Shown in pieces: positions 1 through 8,618 of a stretch of 64,000 bases of DNA. The position numbers were made by a program, and so were the translations under genes. Source of the DNA: Novosphingobium sp. (GTDB lineage Bacteria; Pseudomonadota; Alphaproteobacteria; Sphingomonadales; Sphingomonadaceae); the NCBI RefSeq assembly GCF_030699305.1, contig NZ_JAUYNB010000010.1:62001-126000 (forward strand). Reading direction: 5' to 3'. The notes beneath the pieces are model-generated. The model was not told where the DNA came from, did no database searches, and saw only the letters and a list, made by a program, of their open reading frames with translations. The stretch's first letter is position 1; every line of letters begins with the position of its first letter.

Positions 1-17
1 CATCGTGTGCCTCCTTG
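1..17 (-). promoter_or_regulatory. Ribosome binding site and start codon of a divergent gene that lies outside the window
   Basis: On the reverse strand an AAGGAGG Shine-Dalgarno sequence (positions 10-16) precedes an ATG at positions 3-1 with a six-base spacer. This is a near-ideal translation start. Only the first codon of the gene is inside the window, so its product cannot be named. The gene would be transcribed away from the acyl-CoA synthetase gene, so bases 4-224 act as a shared divergent control region. Confidence 0.6.
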
Positions 18-96
18 GTTGGTGTAGCGAAGCGTTGTTCGCACTTGCAACATAAGTATTATGGTAGAGATTGCCAGTGCAAAGGCCGTCACACTT

Positions 97-113
97 GTTG
101 CATATTTTGCAAC
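97..113. promoter_or_regulatory. Dyad in the divergent control region, possible operator
   Basis: GTTGCA and TGCAAC form a perfect inverted repeat of 6-base arms around a 5-base AT-rich spacer. A related half-site, CTTGCAAC, lies nearby at about 45-52. The surrounding 224 bases are much richer in A and T than the genes, as expected for a regulatory stretch. A TetR- or GntR-type repressor of acyl-CoA metabolism would suit the location, but no regulator gene is visible and this is inference. Confidence 0.3.
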
Positions 114-224
114 CACCGCCGTAATCGTCGGGAAAGGGTTCTGATCTGCAATTCATCGTTGCAGGCACCGGCCAAGCCGCGCCATGACAAGGCAAATAAC
201 AATCCTGAAGAGGCCAGCCGCGCA

Positions 225-1766
225 ATGACCAGCAACCCCGCCGCCCAACTTGATGCCGAATTCGGCTCCTTCCCCGGCCTGATCGCCGCCTGGGGTGAAT
301 ACCGCGGCGATGCCGATGCCCTGTTCGACGGCAGCACCCGGCTGTCGTGGCGCGAAACAGCGGACCGCGTGGAACGGATTGCCGCCCGCCTGCAGGCGGA
401 CGGGCTGGAGCGCGGACAAGCCGTCGCCATCCTGGGCACGACCACGGTCAACTATGCGCTGCTCTACCTCGCCGCGATCCGCGCGGGTGGCTGCGCCGCG
501 CCGCTGACCACCAGCGCCAGCCCCGACCAGCTGGCCGGCATGGTGAGCGATTCGGGTGCGATCCATTTGTTCATCGACCGCGCCAAGCTGACCGAACTGG
601 GCGATTTCAAGCTGCCGGTCGCCCACCAGATCGTGCTGGACGAGGATCTGGACAACTTCATGGCCCCCGCTGGCACCAAGGCCGCGCCGTTCGAGCCAGC
701 CGAGCAAGACCCGCTCAACATCATCTACTCCTCTGGCACGACCGGGGTTCCCAAGGGGATCGTGCACAGCCACGGCATGCGCTGGCGGCAGATGACGTTC
801 CGCGCGGCGCTGAATTACGGGCAAGACAGCCGCACGCTCACCTCCACCCCGCTCTATTCCAACACCACCATGGCCGTATTCCTGCCGACGCTCTATTCGG
901 GCGGATACGTATCACTGATGGGCAAGTTCGATACCGAAGGCTGGCTGAACCGCGCGCAGGATGAACGGATCACCCACACCATGCTGGTGCCGGTGCAATA
1001 CCGCCGCCTGATGCAGTTCGAACGCTTCGACGCGTACGACCTGTCTTCCATGCGGATGAAGTATTGCACCTCCGCCCCGTTCCCCGCCGATCTCAAGGCA
1101 GAAGTGCTGGCGCGGATGCCCGGCGGACTGATCGAGATCTATGGCATGACCGAAGGCGGGGTGGCGTGTATCTTCCCGATCCACGAACACCCCGACAAGC
1201 TGCACACCGTGGGCAAGCCCGCCCCCGGCCACTTCCTGAAAGTGCTGGACGAAGACGGCCACGAAGTTGCCCCCGGCGTCGCAGGCGAACTGGTCGGCAA
1301 ATCGCCCACGATGATGCTCGGCTACAAGAACCAGCCCGAAATGACCCGCGAAGGGTACTGGGCCGATCCGGCTGACGGCAGCACCTGGCAGCGGATGGGT
1401 GATGTCGGGCGGGTGGACGAAGAGGGGTTCGTCGAACTGGTCGGGCGGACCAAGGACGTGATCATCTCTGGCGGGTTCAACATCTTCCCGATCGACCTGG
1501 AAACGGAACTGGCCAAGGACGACCGCGTGGTCGAAGCCGCCGTCGTGGGCATCCCCTCTGACCAGTGGGGTGAAACTCCGGTCGGCTTCGTGGTGCTGAA
1601 GCCCGGCACCGGCGACGACAGCCTTGAGGATATCCGCGCCATCACCAACAGCCGCCTTGGCAAGACGCAGCGCGTCTCCGCGCTCCATGCCATTGCCGAA
1701 ATGCCGCGCAGCCACATTGGCAAGCTGCTGAAAACAGACCTGCGCGAGATCGCGATCGCCCAATAG
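225..1766 (+). CDS. Class I adenylate-forming acyl-CoA synthetase (AMP-dependent synthetase/ligase)
   Basis: Predicted to activate a carboxylic acid to an acyl-AMP and then to acyl-CoA in the cytoplasm. The 513-residue protein has the family's normal length and landmarks: the nucleotide-binding loop YSSGTTGVPKG at about 168-178, the YGMTEGG motif, the GRTKDVIISGGFN hinge region and a C-terminal PRSHIGKLLK whose lysine (about residue 500) is the catalytic lysine of the family. The ATG at 225 is chosen because the alignable N-terminus begins there; codons can be read upstream to a TTG at 15, but that stretch looks non-coding. The acid substrate cannot be told from sequence; medium-chain, aromatic and feruloyl-type ligases all resemble it. 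It is divergent from a gene beyond the left edge. Confidence 0.85.
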   Translation: MTSNPAAQLDAEFGSFPGLIAAWGEYRGDADALFDGSTRLSWRETADRVERIAARLQADGLERGQAVAILGTTTVNYALLYLAAIRAGGCAAPLTTSASPDQLAGMVSDSGAIHLFIDRAKLTELGDFKLPVAHQIVLDEDLDNFMAPAGTKAAPFEPAEQDPLNIIYSSGTTGVPKGIVHSHGMRWRQMTFRAALNYGQDSRTLTSTPLYSNTTMAVFLPTLYSGGYVSLMGKFDTEGWLNRAQDERITHTMLVPVQYRRLMQFERFDAYDLSSMRMKYCTSAPFPADLKAEVLARMPGGLIEIYGMTEGGVACIFPIHEHPDKLHTVGKPAPGHFLKVLDEDGHEVAPGVAGELVGKSPTMMLGYKNQPEMTREGYWADPADGSTWQRMGDVGRVDEEGFVELVGRTKDVIISGGFNIFPIDLETELAKDDRVVEAAVVGIPSDQWGETPVGFVVLKPGTGDDSLEDIRAITNSRLGKTQRVSALHAIAEMPRSHIGKLLKTDLREIAIAQ

Positions 1767-1897
1767 GCTGTTCGGGACCGCTTGACGGTGGTTGTGGCAG
1801 GGGTTGAGGCCCGTTGGTGCCGCTTGGGCAGGCCTTGGTGCGGGAAACCGCCGCGCCTGCCCTTGCCACCGCGCGGCGGCGTCTTTATCGGCCAGAC

Positions 1898-3457
<1,560 letters not shown>

Positions 3458-3565
3458 CCCCAAGCCCAGCCCCACCCCCGGACCTGTAATAAAATCAGGC
3501 TTTACCGCCGGTTCAATCGGGCGCAGCCTTTCCATTCGTTGCAACGACAACGTTCGGAGGGGAAG

Positions 3566-4267
3566 ATGAATCAGACCAATCGGTTGCTCGCTGAGACTTT
3601 CGGCACGTTCTGGCTGGTGTTCGGAGGGTGCGGAAGCGCCGTTCTCGCCGCCGGTTTTCCGGGGCTGGGGATCGGCTTTCTGGGGGTCAGTCTGGCCTTT
3701 GGCCTGTCAGTTGTCACGATGGCCTATGCCGTAGGGCACGTATCGGGCGGGCATTTCAACCCCGCTGTGACGCTGGGGCTCTGGGCTGGTGGACGCTTCC
3801 CCGCCCGCGACATCCTGCCTTATGTTCTGGCGCAAGTGGTCGGTGCGATCATCGCGGCTTTCACACTCTACTTCATTGCCAGCGGCAAGGCCGGGTGGGA
3901 CGTGGCGGCAACCGGACTGGCCAGCAACGGGGTCGAAGGCCATTCACCGGGCGGTTACAGCCTGATTGCCGGGTTCCTGATCGAAGTGATCCTGACGGGC
4001 CTGTTTCTGTTCATTATCATGGGGGCGACGCACCCCAATGCGCCCGCCGGGATGGCGCCGGTGGCCATCGGTCTGGCGCTGACGCTGATCCACCTCATTT
4101 CGATCCCGGTCACCAACACCTCGGTTAATCCGGCCCGCAGCACGGGTCCTGCGCTGGTTGAGGGCGGGATTGCCCTGCAACAGCTGTGGGTGTTCTGGCT
4201 GGCCCCGCTGATCGGCGGAGCGCTGGGCGGCTGGATTTACAAGACCGTGATCGCCGACAGCGAGTGA
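3566..4267 (+). CDS. aqpZ: Aquaporin Z family water channel
   Basis: Inner-membrane channel for osmotic water movement. The 233-residue protein has six hydrophobic segments and the two half-helix NPA motifs, HFNPAVTLG (Asn about 65) and [10 protein letters not shown] (Asn about 188). The arginine after the second NPA is the selectivity-filter arginine of water-specific channels, which favours AqpZ over a glycerol facilitator. A strong GGAGGGG ribosome binding site precedes the ATG at 3566. The gene stands alone, with its 3' end facing apt across a stem-loop. Confidence 0.93.
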   Translation: MNQTNRLLAETFGTFWLVFGGCGSAVLAAGFPGLGIGFLGVSLAFGLSVVTMAYAVGHVSGGHFNPAVTLGLWAGGRFPARDILPYVLAQVVGAIIAAFTLYFIASGKAGWDVAATGLASNGVEGHSPGGYSLIAGFLIEVILTGLFLFIIMGATHPNAPAGMAPVAIGLALTLIHLISIPVTNTSVNPARSTGPALVEGGIALQQLWVFWLAPLIGGALGGWIYKTVIADSE

Positions 4268-4277
4268 CACTGTCCAT

Positions 4278-4306
4278 GACTTCCCCGGTCAGTGGCCGGG
4301 GAAGTC
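4278..4306. terminator. Stem-loop between convergent aqpZ and apt
   Basis: GACTTCCCCGG and CCGGGGAAGTC form a perfect 11-bp stem with a 7-base loop. It begins ten bases after the aqpZ stop and runs into the last codons of apt. There is no clear run of T on either side, so its action as a two-way terminator is an inference from position. Confidence 0.45.
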
Positions 4307-4825
4307 CATCAGGGCACTGACCCGGACATCCAGGGCGCGCAGACGCTCTGCCCCGCCCAGATCGGGCAGATCGATCGCGAACAGCGCCTGATCGACTTGC
4401 GCTCCGGCGCTGCGCAACAACCTGACCGCAGCGGTGGCGGTCCCGCCGGTGGCGATCAGATCGTCGATGATGATGACCCGCTGTCCGGTGTGGATCGCGC
4501 TGGGATCGACCTCCAGCGTGTCGGTCCCGTATTCCAGCGCATAGTCGATCGAGAGCACTGGCACGGGCAGCTTGCCGGGCTTGCGGACCGGCAGGAACGG
4601 CAAGGCCAGACTGGCGGCAACCGCCGCGCCAAAGATGAAGCCGCGCGCCTCCATCCCGGCAATCGCCTCAGCTTTCGCGGCCAGCGTTTGGTCGGCCAGC
4701 AGGTCGATGGTTGCAGCGAAGCCAGCCCCATCGGCAATCAGCGTGGTGATGTCACGGAACAGGATGCCCGGCTTGGGGAAGTCGGGGACCGTGCGGATCA
4801 GCGCTTTAAGGTCGGCAGGGGTCAT
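4289..4825 (-). CDS. apt: Adenine phosphoribosyltransferase
   Basis: Salvages adenine by joining it to PRPP to form AMP in the cytoplasm. The 178-residue length is typical. The PRPP-binding motif VIIIDDLIATGGTA is intact, and the family pattern GILFRDIT lies near the N-terminus (PDFPKPGILFRDITTL). The ATG at 4825 gives MTPADLKALIRTVPDFP, the usual APT N-terminus; a longer reading to 4996 would run into petC and is not supported. The gene follows the bc1 operon on the same strand but is separated from it by a stem-loop. Confidence 0.95.
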   Translation of the reverse strand: MTPADLKALIRTVPDFPKPGILFRDITTLIADGAGFAATIDLLADQTLAAKAEAIAGMEARGFIFGAAVAASLALPFLPVRKPGKLPVPVLSIDYALEYGTDTLEVDPSAIHTGQRVIIIDDLIATGGTATAAVRLLRSAGAQVDQALFAIDLPDLGGAERLRALDVRVSALMDFPGH

Positions 4826-4848
4826 CAGGATGCTCTCGCACAAATGAG

Positions 4849-4882
4849 AAACGCCCCCTGCACCGGGGTGCAAGGGGCGTTT
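4849..4882 (-). terminator. Stem-loop between petC and apt
   Basis: AAACGCCCC and GGGGCGTTT pair as a 9-bp outer stem, and TGCACC with GGTGCA extends it inward. It lies 30 bases after the petC stop. On the reverse strand it is followed by a moderately T-rich TTTCTCATTT, consistent with the end of the pet operon transcript. Confidence 0.55.
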
Positions 4883-4911
4883 ATCGGTCCACCATCGGGG
4901 CGGGAACGGCC

Positions 4912-5727
4912 TTAGTGGCCCTTCTTTTCCGCCCAGATGTTGCGGTATGCCATGTAGGCCAGCACGGTCGTGAAGAGCAGGAAGCCCATCCACCACAGGC
5001 CGGTCTGACGGCGCTTTTCCAGTTCCGGTTCGGCAGTCCAGACGAGGAACGCCGATACGTCCGCCGACATCTGGTCAACCGTCGCCTTGGTGCCATCGCC
5101 GTAAGTCACCTGGCCTTCGCTGGTGATCGGAGCAGGCATCGACAGGTTCAGGGTCGGGAAGTAGCGGTTGTAATACAGCCCATCCGGAGTCTTGGCGTCG
5201 GGGAAGGCCTTGATCAGTTCAGCCGGCTGTTCGGAATATCCGATCAACAGCGAATGGATATAGGCCGCCCCGCCGTGACGCGATTTGGTGATCAGCGACA
5301 GATCTGGCGGAACGCCCTTGCCGGCATAGACCACCGGCGGGAACTTGTCGGCAGCCATGCCCGGCCGATCCTTGAACTCACCGGTCAGCGGGTCCTGCGC
5401 GTTGACCGTGTAGCTGGCGGCGATCGCCTTCACTTCGGCTTCGTTGTAGCCCAGCGCCGAAAGGTCGCGGAACGCAACGTGCTTCAACGAGTGACACGCG
5501 GCGCAGACTTCCTTGTAAACCTGGAAGCCGCGCTGCAGCTGTTGCCGATCGAACTTGCCGAACACGCCGTCACTGGCCAGCGCCAGCTTTTCCGGGTGTT
5601 CATAGAACGTGGCTTCGACGGTCTTGGCCGGGGGTTCCGTCACGTAGCTGTAGGCACCGGTCAACACGGCCAGCAGCAACGCAAGCGAGAAGAACGCGCC
5701 GACGAGGATGGAGAAGATGCGGATCAT
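4912..5727 (-). CDS. petC: Cytochrome c1 subunit of the cytochrome bc1 complex
   Basis: Membrane-anchored cytochrome that accepts electrons from the Rieske protein and passes them to soluble cytochrome c. The 271-residue protein starts with an uncleaved-looking or Sec signal segment (about 5-30), carries the haem c attachment motif CAACH at about 75-79, and ends in a C-terminal transmembrane helix near residues 247-265 followed by a lysine-rich tail. It is the third gene of petA-petB-petC, 26 bases after petB. Bacterial operons of this type sometimes fuse cytochrome b and c1; here they are separate. Confidence 0.95.
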   Translation of the reverse strand: MIRIFSILVGAFFSLALLLAVLTGAYSYVTEPPAKTVEATFYEHPEKLALASDGVFGKFDRQQLQRGFQVYKEVCAACHSLKHVAFRDLSALGYNEAEVKAIAASYTVNAQDPLTGEFKDRPGMAADKFPPVVYAGKGVPPDLSLITKSRHGGAAYIHSLLIGYSEQPAELIKAFPDAKTPDGLYYNRYFPTLNLSMPAPITSEGQVTYGDGTKATVDQMSADVSAFLVWTAEPELEKRRQTGLWWMGFLLFTTVLAYMAYRNIWAEKKGH

Positions 5728-5753
5728 GGGTCTCTCTTGTCCCTCGCTGGAGT

Positions 5754-7034
5754 TCAGGCCTTGGCGCCGAGCGCCGACTGCCCATCATGGCCGAGCACGC
5801 TTTCCGTGATCGAGAAGGGCAGCGGATCGGGCCGCTCGATCGAGGAAACGATCGGCACAATCACAAAGAAGTGGAGGAAGTAGTACAACGAGGCGATCTG
5901 GCTGATCATCACGAACGGCTCCTCGGCGGGAGCGCCGCCGCAGTAAGCCAGGACCGCGACGTCCAGCACGAGCACCCAGAAGAACTTCCGGTAAAGCGGG
6001 CGGAACTTGGCCGAACGGACCGGCGACTTGTCGAGCCAGGGGAGGAAGAACCACACCAGGATCGCGCTGAACATGGCGAGCACGCCCATCAGCTTCGCCG
6101 GAACGATCAGGAAGTCGACCGTGAAGGCGCGCAGGATCGCGTAGAACGGCCAGAAATACCATTCCGGAACGATGTGCGCCGGAGTCTGCATCGGGTTGGC
6201 CGGAATGTAGTTGTCCGGGTGGCCCAGCGCGTTCGGCATGAAGAACACGAACGCGCTGTAGATCAGCATGAACAGACCAACCGTCCAGCCATCCTTGGCC
6301 GTGTAATACGGGTGGAACGAAACGGTATCGCTCTTGGTCTTCACTTCGACGCCGGTCGGGTTGGTCGAACCGTTGATGTGCAGCGCCCAGATGTGGAGGA
6401 TCACCACGCCCAGGATCACGAACGGCAGCAGGAAGTGCAGCGAGAAGAAGCGGTTGAGCGCGGCGTTGTCCGGCGCAAATCCGCCCAGCAGCCATTCGCG
6501 CAGCGGATCGCCAACCAGCGGGATCGCACTGAACAGGCCGGTGATGACCTGTGCGCCCCAGAAGCTCATCTGGCCCCACGGCAACACGTAACCAAGGAAG
6601 GCGGTGGCCATCATCAGCAGGAAGATCACGACGCCCAGCAGCCACACCATTTCGCGCGGTGCCTTGTACGAACCGTAATAGAAGCCGCGGAAAATGTGCG
6701 CATAGATCACGATGAAAAAGGCCGAGGCACCGTTGGCATGGCCATAGCGCAGCATCCAGCCCCAGTTGACGTCGCGCATGATGTGCTCGGTCGAATCGAA
6801 CGCCACCAGCGTGTTCGGCGCGTAATGCATCGCCAGCACCACGCCGCTGATGATCTGGATCATCAGGCACAGCCCGGCCAGGATGCCGAAGTTATACATG
6901 TAGTTGAGGTTGCGCGGAACCTCATACCCACTGCCGACCGCATTGTAGACAAGGCGGGGAAGCGGCAGCTTTTCATCCATCCACTGCATCAGCGGGTGGC
7001 TCGGCTTGTATTCGTTTGCCCAGGGGAAGCTCAT
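5754..7034 (-). CDS. petB: Cytochrome b subunit of the cytochrome bc1 complex
   Basis: Integral membrane subunit that holds haems bL and bH and both quinone sites. The 426-residue protein has the long eight-helix form of proteobacterial cytochrome b, with paired haem-ligating histidines in HANGASAFFIVIYAHIFRG and FFSLHFLLPFVI...HIWALH. The Qo-site region reads PEWYFWPFYAILRAF, close to the conserved PEWY signature. It lies 11 bases after petA and 26 before petC in one operon. Confidence 0.97.
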   Translation of the reverse strand: MSFPWANEYKPSHPLMQWMDEKLPLPRLVYNAVGSGYEVPRNLNYMYNFGILAGLCLMIQIISGVVLAMHYAPNTLVAFDSTEHIMRDVNWGWMLRYGHANGASAFFIVIYAHIFRGFYYGSYKAPREMVWLLGVVIFLLMMATAFLGYVLPWGQMSFWGAQVITGLFSAIPLVGDPLREWLLGGFAPDNAALNRFFSLHFLLPFVILGVVILHIWALHINGSTNPTGVEVKTKSDTVSFHPYYTAKDGWTVGLFMLIYSAFVFFMPNALGHPDNYIPANPMQTPAHIVPEWYFWPFYAILRAFTVDFLIVPAKLMGVLAMFSAILVWFFLPWLDKSPVRSAKFRPLYRKFFWVLVLDVAVLAYCGGAPAEEPFVMISQIASLYYFLHFFVIVPIVSSIERPDPLPFSITESVLGHDGQSALGAKA

Positions 7035-7045
7035 GATGGTCTACC

Positions 7046-7612
7046 TCAGCCGATCTTCACGACGGTGTCGGACAGGAATGTGTATTCCGGAACCTGCAGG
7101 TTCAGCGGCGCGGGGCCTTTGCGGATGCGGGCGGCAACATCATAGTGCGAGCCGTGGCACGGGCAGAAATAGCCGCCATACTCACCCTTCACTTCGCCGT
7201 CGGCCACACCGGACGGCACGCAGCCGAGGTGGGTGCAAACGCCCATCGTGATCAGCCAGTTTTCGTGGCCTTCCTGCGTGCGTTCCGCCAGCGTCTGCGG
7301 ATCGCGCAGGGACGCCACGTCAACCTTGTCCGCTTCGGCGATTTCCGCCGGGGTCAGGTTGCGGATGAACACCGGCTGTTTGCGGAAGATCGACTTGATT
7401 GCCTGACCCGGCTCGATCGCGCTGATATCAACTTCGGTCGAGCTTAGCGCCAGCACGTCTTTCGATGCCGACATCTGGCTGATCAGCGGGTAGAGCGTGG
7501 CGAGACCGCCGACACCCGCCGCGCTGACCGCAGCGATATTGATGAAATCGCGCCGACGGACCCCTGCCTCGACAGCGAGGGTCGGAGTGTCGATGCCAGC
7601 ATCTTCTGCCAT
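7046..7612 (-). CDS. petA: Rieske iron-sulfur subunit of the cytochrome bc1 complex
   Basis: Carries the mobile 2Fe-2S centre that takes electrons from ubiquinol. The 188-residue protein has a twin-arginine signal-anchor (RRRDFINIAA at 19-28) followed by a hydrophobic helix. Rieske box 1 is CTHLGC at 126-131 and box 2 is CPCHGS at 150-155, giving all four ligands and the disulfide cysteines. The ATG at 7612 matches family N-termini; longer readings lack support. First gene of petABC. The roughly 240 bases upstream (7613-7850) hold no gene and should contain the operon promoter, although I cannot pick one with confidence. Confidence 0.96.
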   Translation of the reverse strand: MAEDAGIDTPTLAVEAGVRRRDFINIAAVSAAGVGGLATLYPLISQMSASKDVLALSSTEVDISAIEPGQAIKSIFRKQPVFIRNLTPAEIAEADKVDVASLRDPQTLAERTQEGHENWLITMGVCTHLGCVPSGVADGEVKGEYGGYFCPCHGSHYDVAARIRKGPAPLNLQVPEYTFLSDTVVKIG

Positions 7613-7850
7613 GGTCGAACGTATCCTGCTTCTGCTGGTTTCCCCGGCAACGCACCTTGCGCACCTGAAAAACCTTCCCAAATCCAACGCGCGGGGCGGT
7701 TCGGAGTAACTTTGCAACCGGCCCCTGCATCAACCGTTCGCCCCCGACCCAAGGCCGCACGAACTAACGATTTGGCGCGCCTGATAGACGCAAGGGGGGC
7801 AGATGCCAACAGCCATTTTTACAAGAATTGTTGCGCTGTGCGCGCACCGC

Positions 7851-8618
7851 TCAAGCAAGGCCGATCAGCGATATCTGGCGACCATAGTTCGGCTCGGCCC
7901 GGTGGGTCGCGCGGCGGAAGGAATAGAACCGCTGCGCATCGGGGTAAGTGTCCAGTCCCAGCGGCTCAACTTGTGCGCAGCCGCCGCTTTCCAGCCGCGC
8001 CGCAACATAGCCTGCCAGGTCGAATTGCCAGTGTCCGGGCGCGCCGGGTGCAAAGAACCGCACATTCTGCGCCGCCTCCCCGGCAAACCGGGCGTAAAAC
8101 GCATCATCCACTTCATAACTGGCCTGCGCGATGCACGGACCAACCGCCGCCACGATCCGGTCCCGCTGCGCACCCAGCGCCTCCATCGCGGCGATCGTCG
8201 CATCGGTTACGCCGCCAACCGCGCCTTTCCACCCCGCATGGGCCGCACCGACCACGCCCGCCACGCGGTCCGCCAGCAGCACCGGCACGCAATCGGCAGT
8301 CACGATGCCCAGCAGCACGCCCGGCCGGTCGGTCACCAGCGCATCGGCGTGGGGGCGTTCGGCATCGGGCCATGGCTCCGTCACCGCCGCACAATCGGCG
8401 GAATGGACCTGATAGACCGTCGCCAGTCGCGCGCCGGGCAGCACCGCAGCAACCGCCAGCGCGCGGTTGCGTTGCACCGCTGCGTCCGCATCGCCTGCGC
8501 CCAGCCCGACGTTCAGCCCCGCGACCAGGCCGGTCGAAACCCCGCCGCGCCGCCCCAGGAAGCCGTGCGGCACGCCCGCCAGCACGGCCGCGCGGTTGAC
8601 CTCGACCGGCTCAGCCAA
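7851..8618 (-). CDS. pgeF: Peptidoglycan editing factor PgeF / YfiH-type polyphenol oxidase
   Basis: COG1496 protein; in other bacteria it clears wrongly built (L-Ser-containing) peptidoglycan precursors, and the family has also been described as a multicopper laccase or purine-nucleoside enzyme. The 255-residue protein has the conserved metal-site segments VYQVHSADC, VTADCVPVLL and AHAGWKGA. The apparent start is TTG at 8618, inside the last codons of pepN with which it overlaps by 8 bases, so translation is probably coupled. A GTG inside the N-terminal segment is the alternative start. Confidence 0.85.
   Translation of the reverse strand: MAEPVEVNRAAVLAGVPHGFLGRRGGVSTGLVAGLNVGLGAGDADAAVQRNRALAVAAVLPGARLATVYQVHSADCAAVTEPWPDAERPHADALVTDRPGVLLGIVTADCVPVLLADRVAGVVGAAHAGWKGAVGGVTDATIAAMEALGAQRDRIVAAVGPCIAQASYEVDDAFYARFAGEAAQNVRFFAPGAPGHWQFDLAGYVAARLESGGCAQVEPLGLDTYPDAQRFYSFRRATHRAEPNYGRQISLIGLA

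Noticed and set aside
1767..1897. Upstream extension of guaA to a TTG or GTG near 1814
   Set aside because: The added residues have no similarity to the family and the ATG at 1898 gives the conserved N-terminus.
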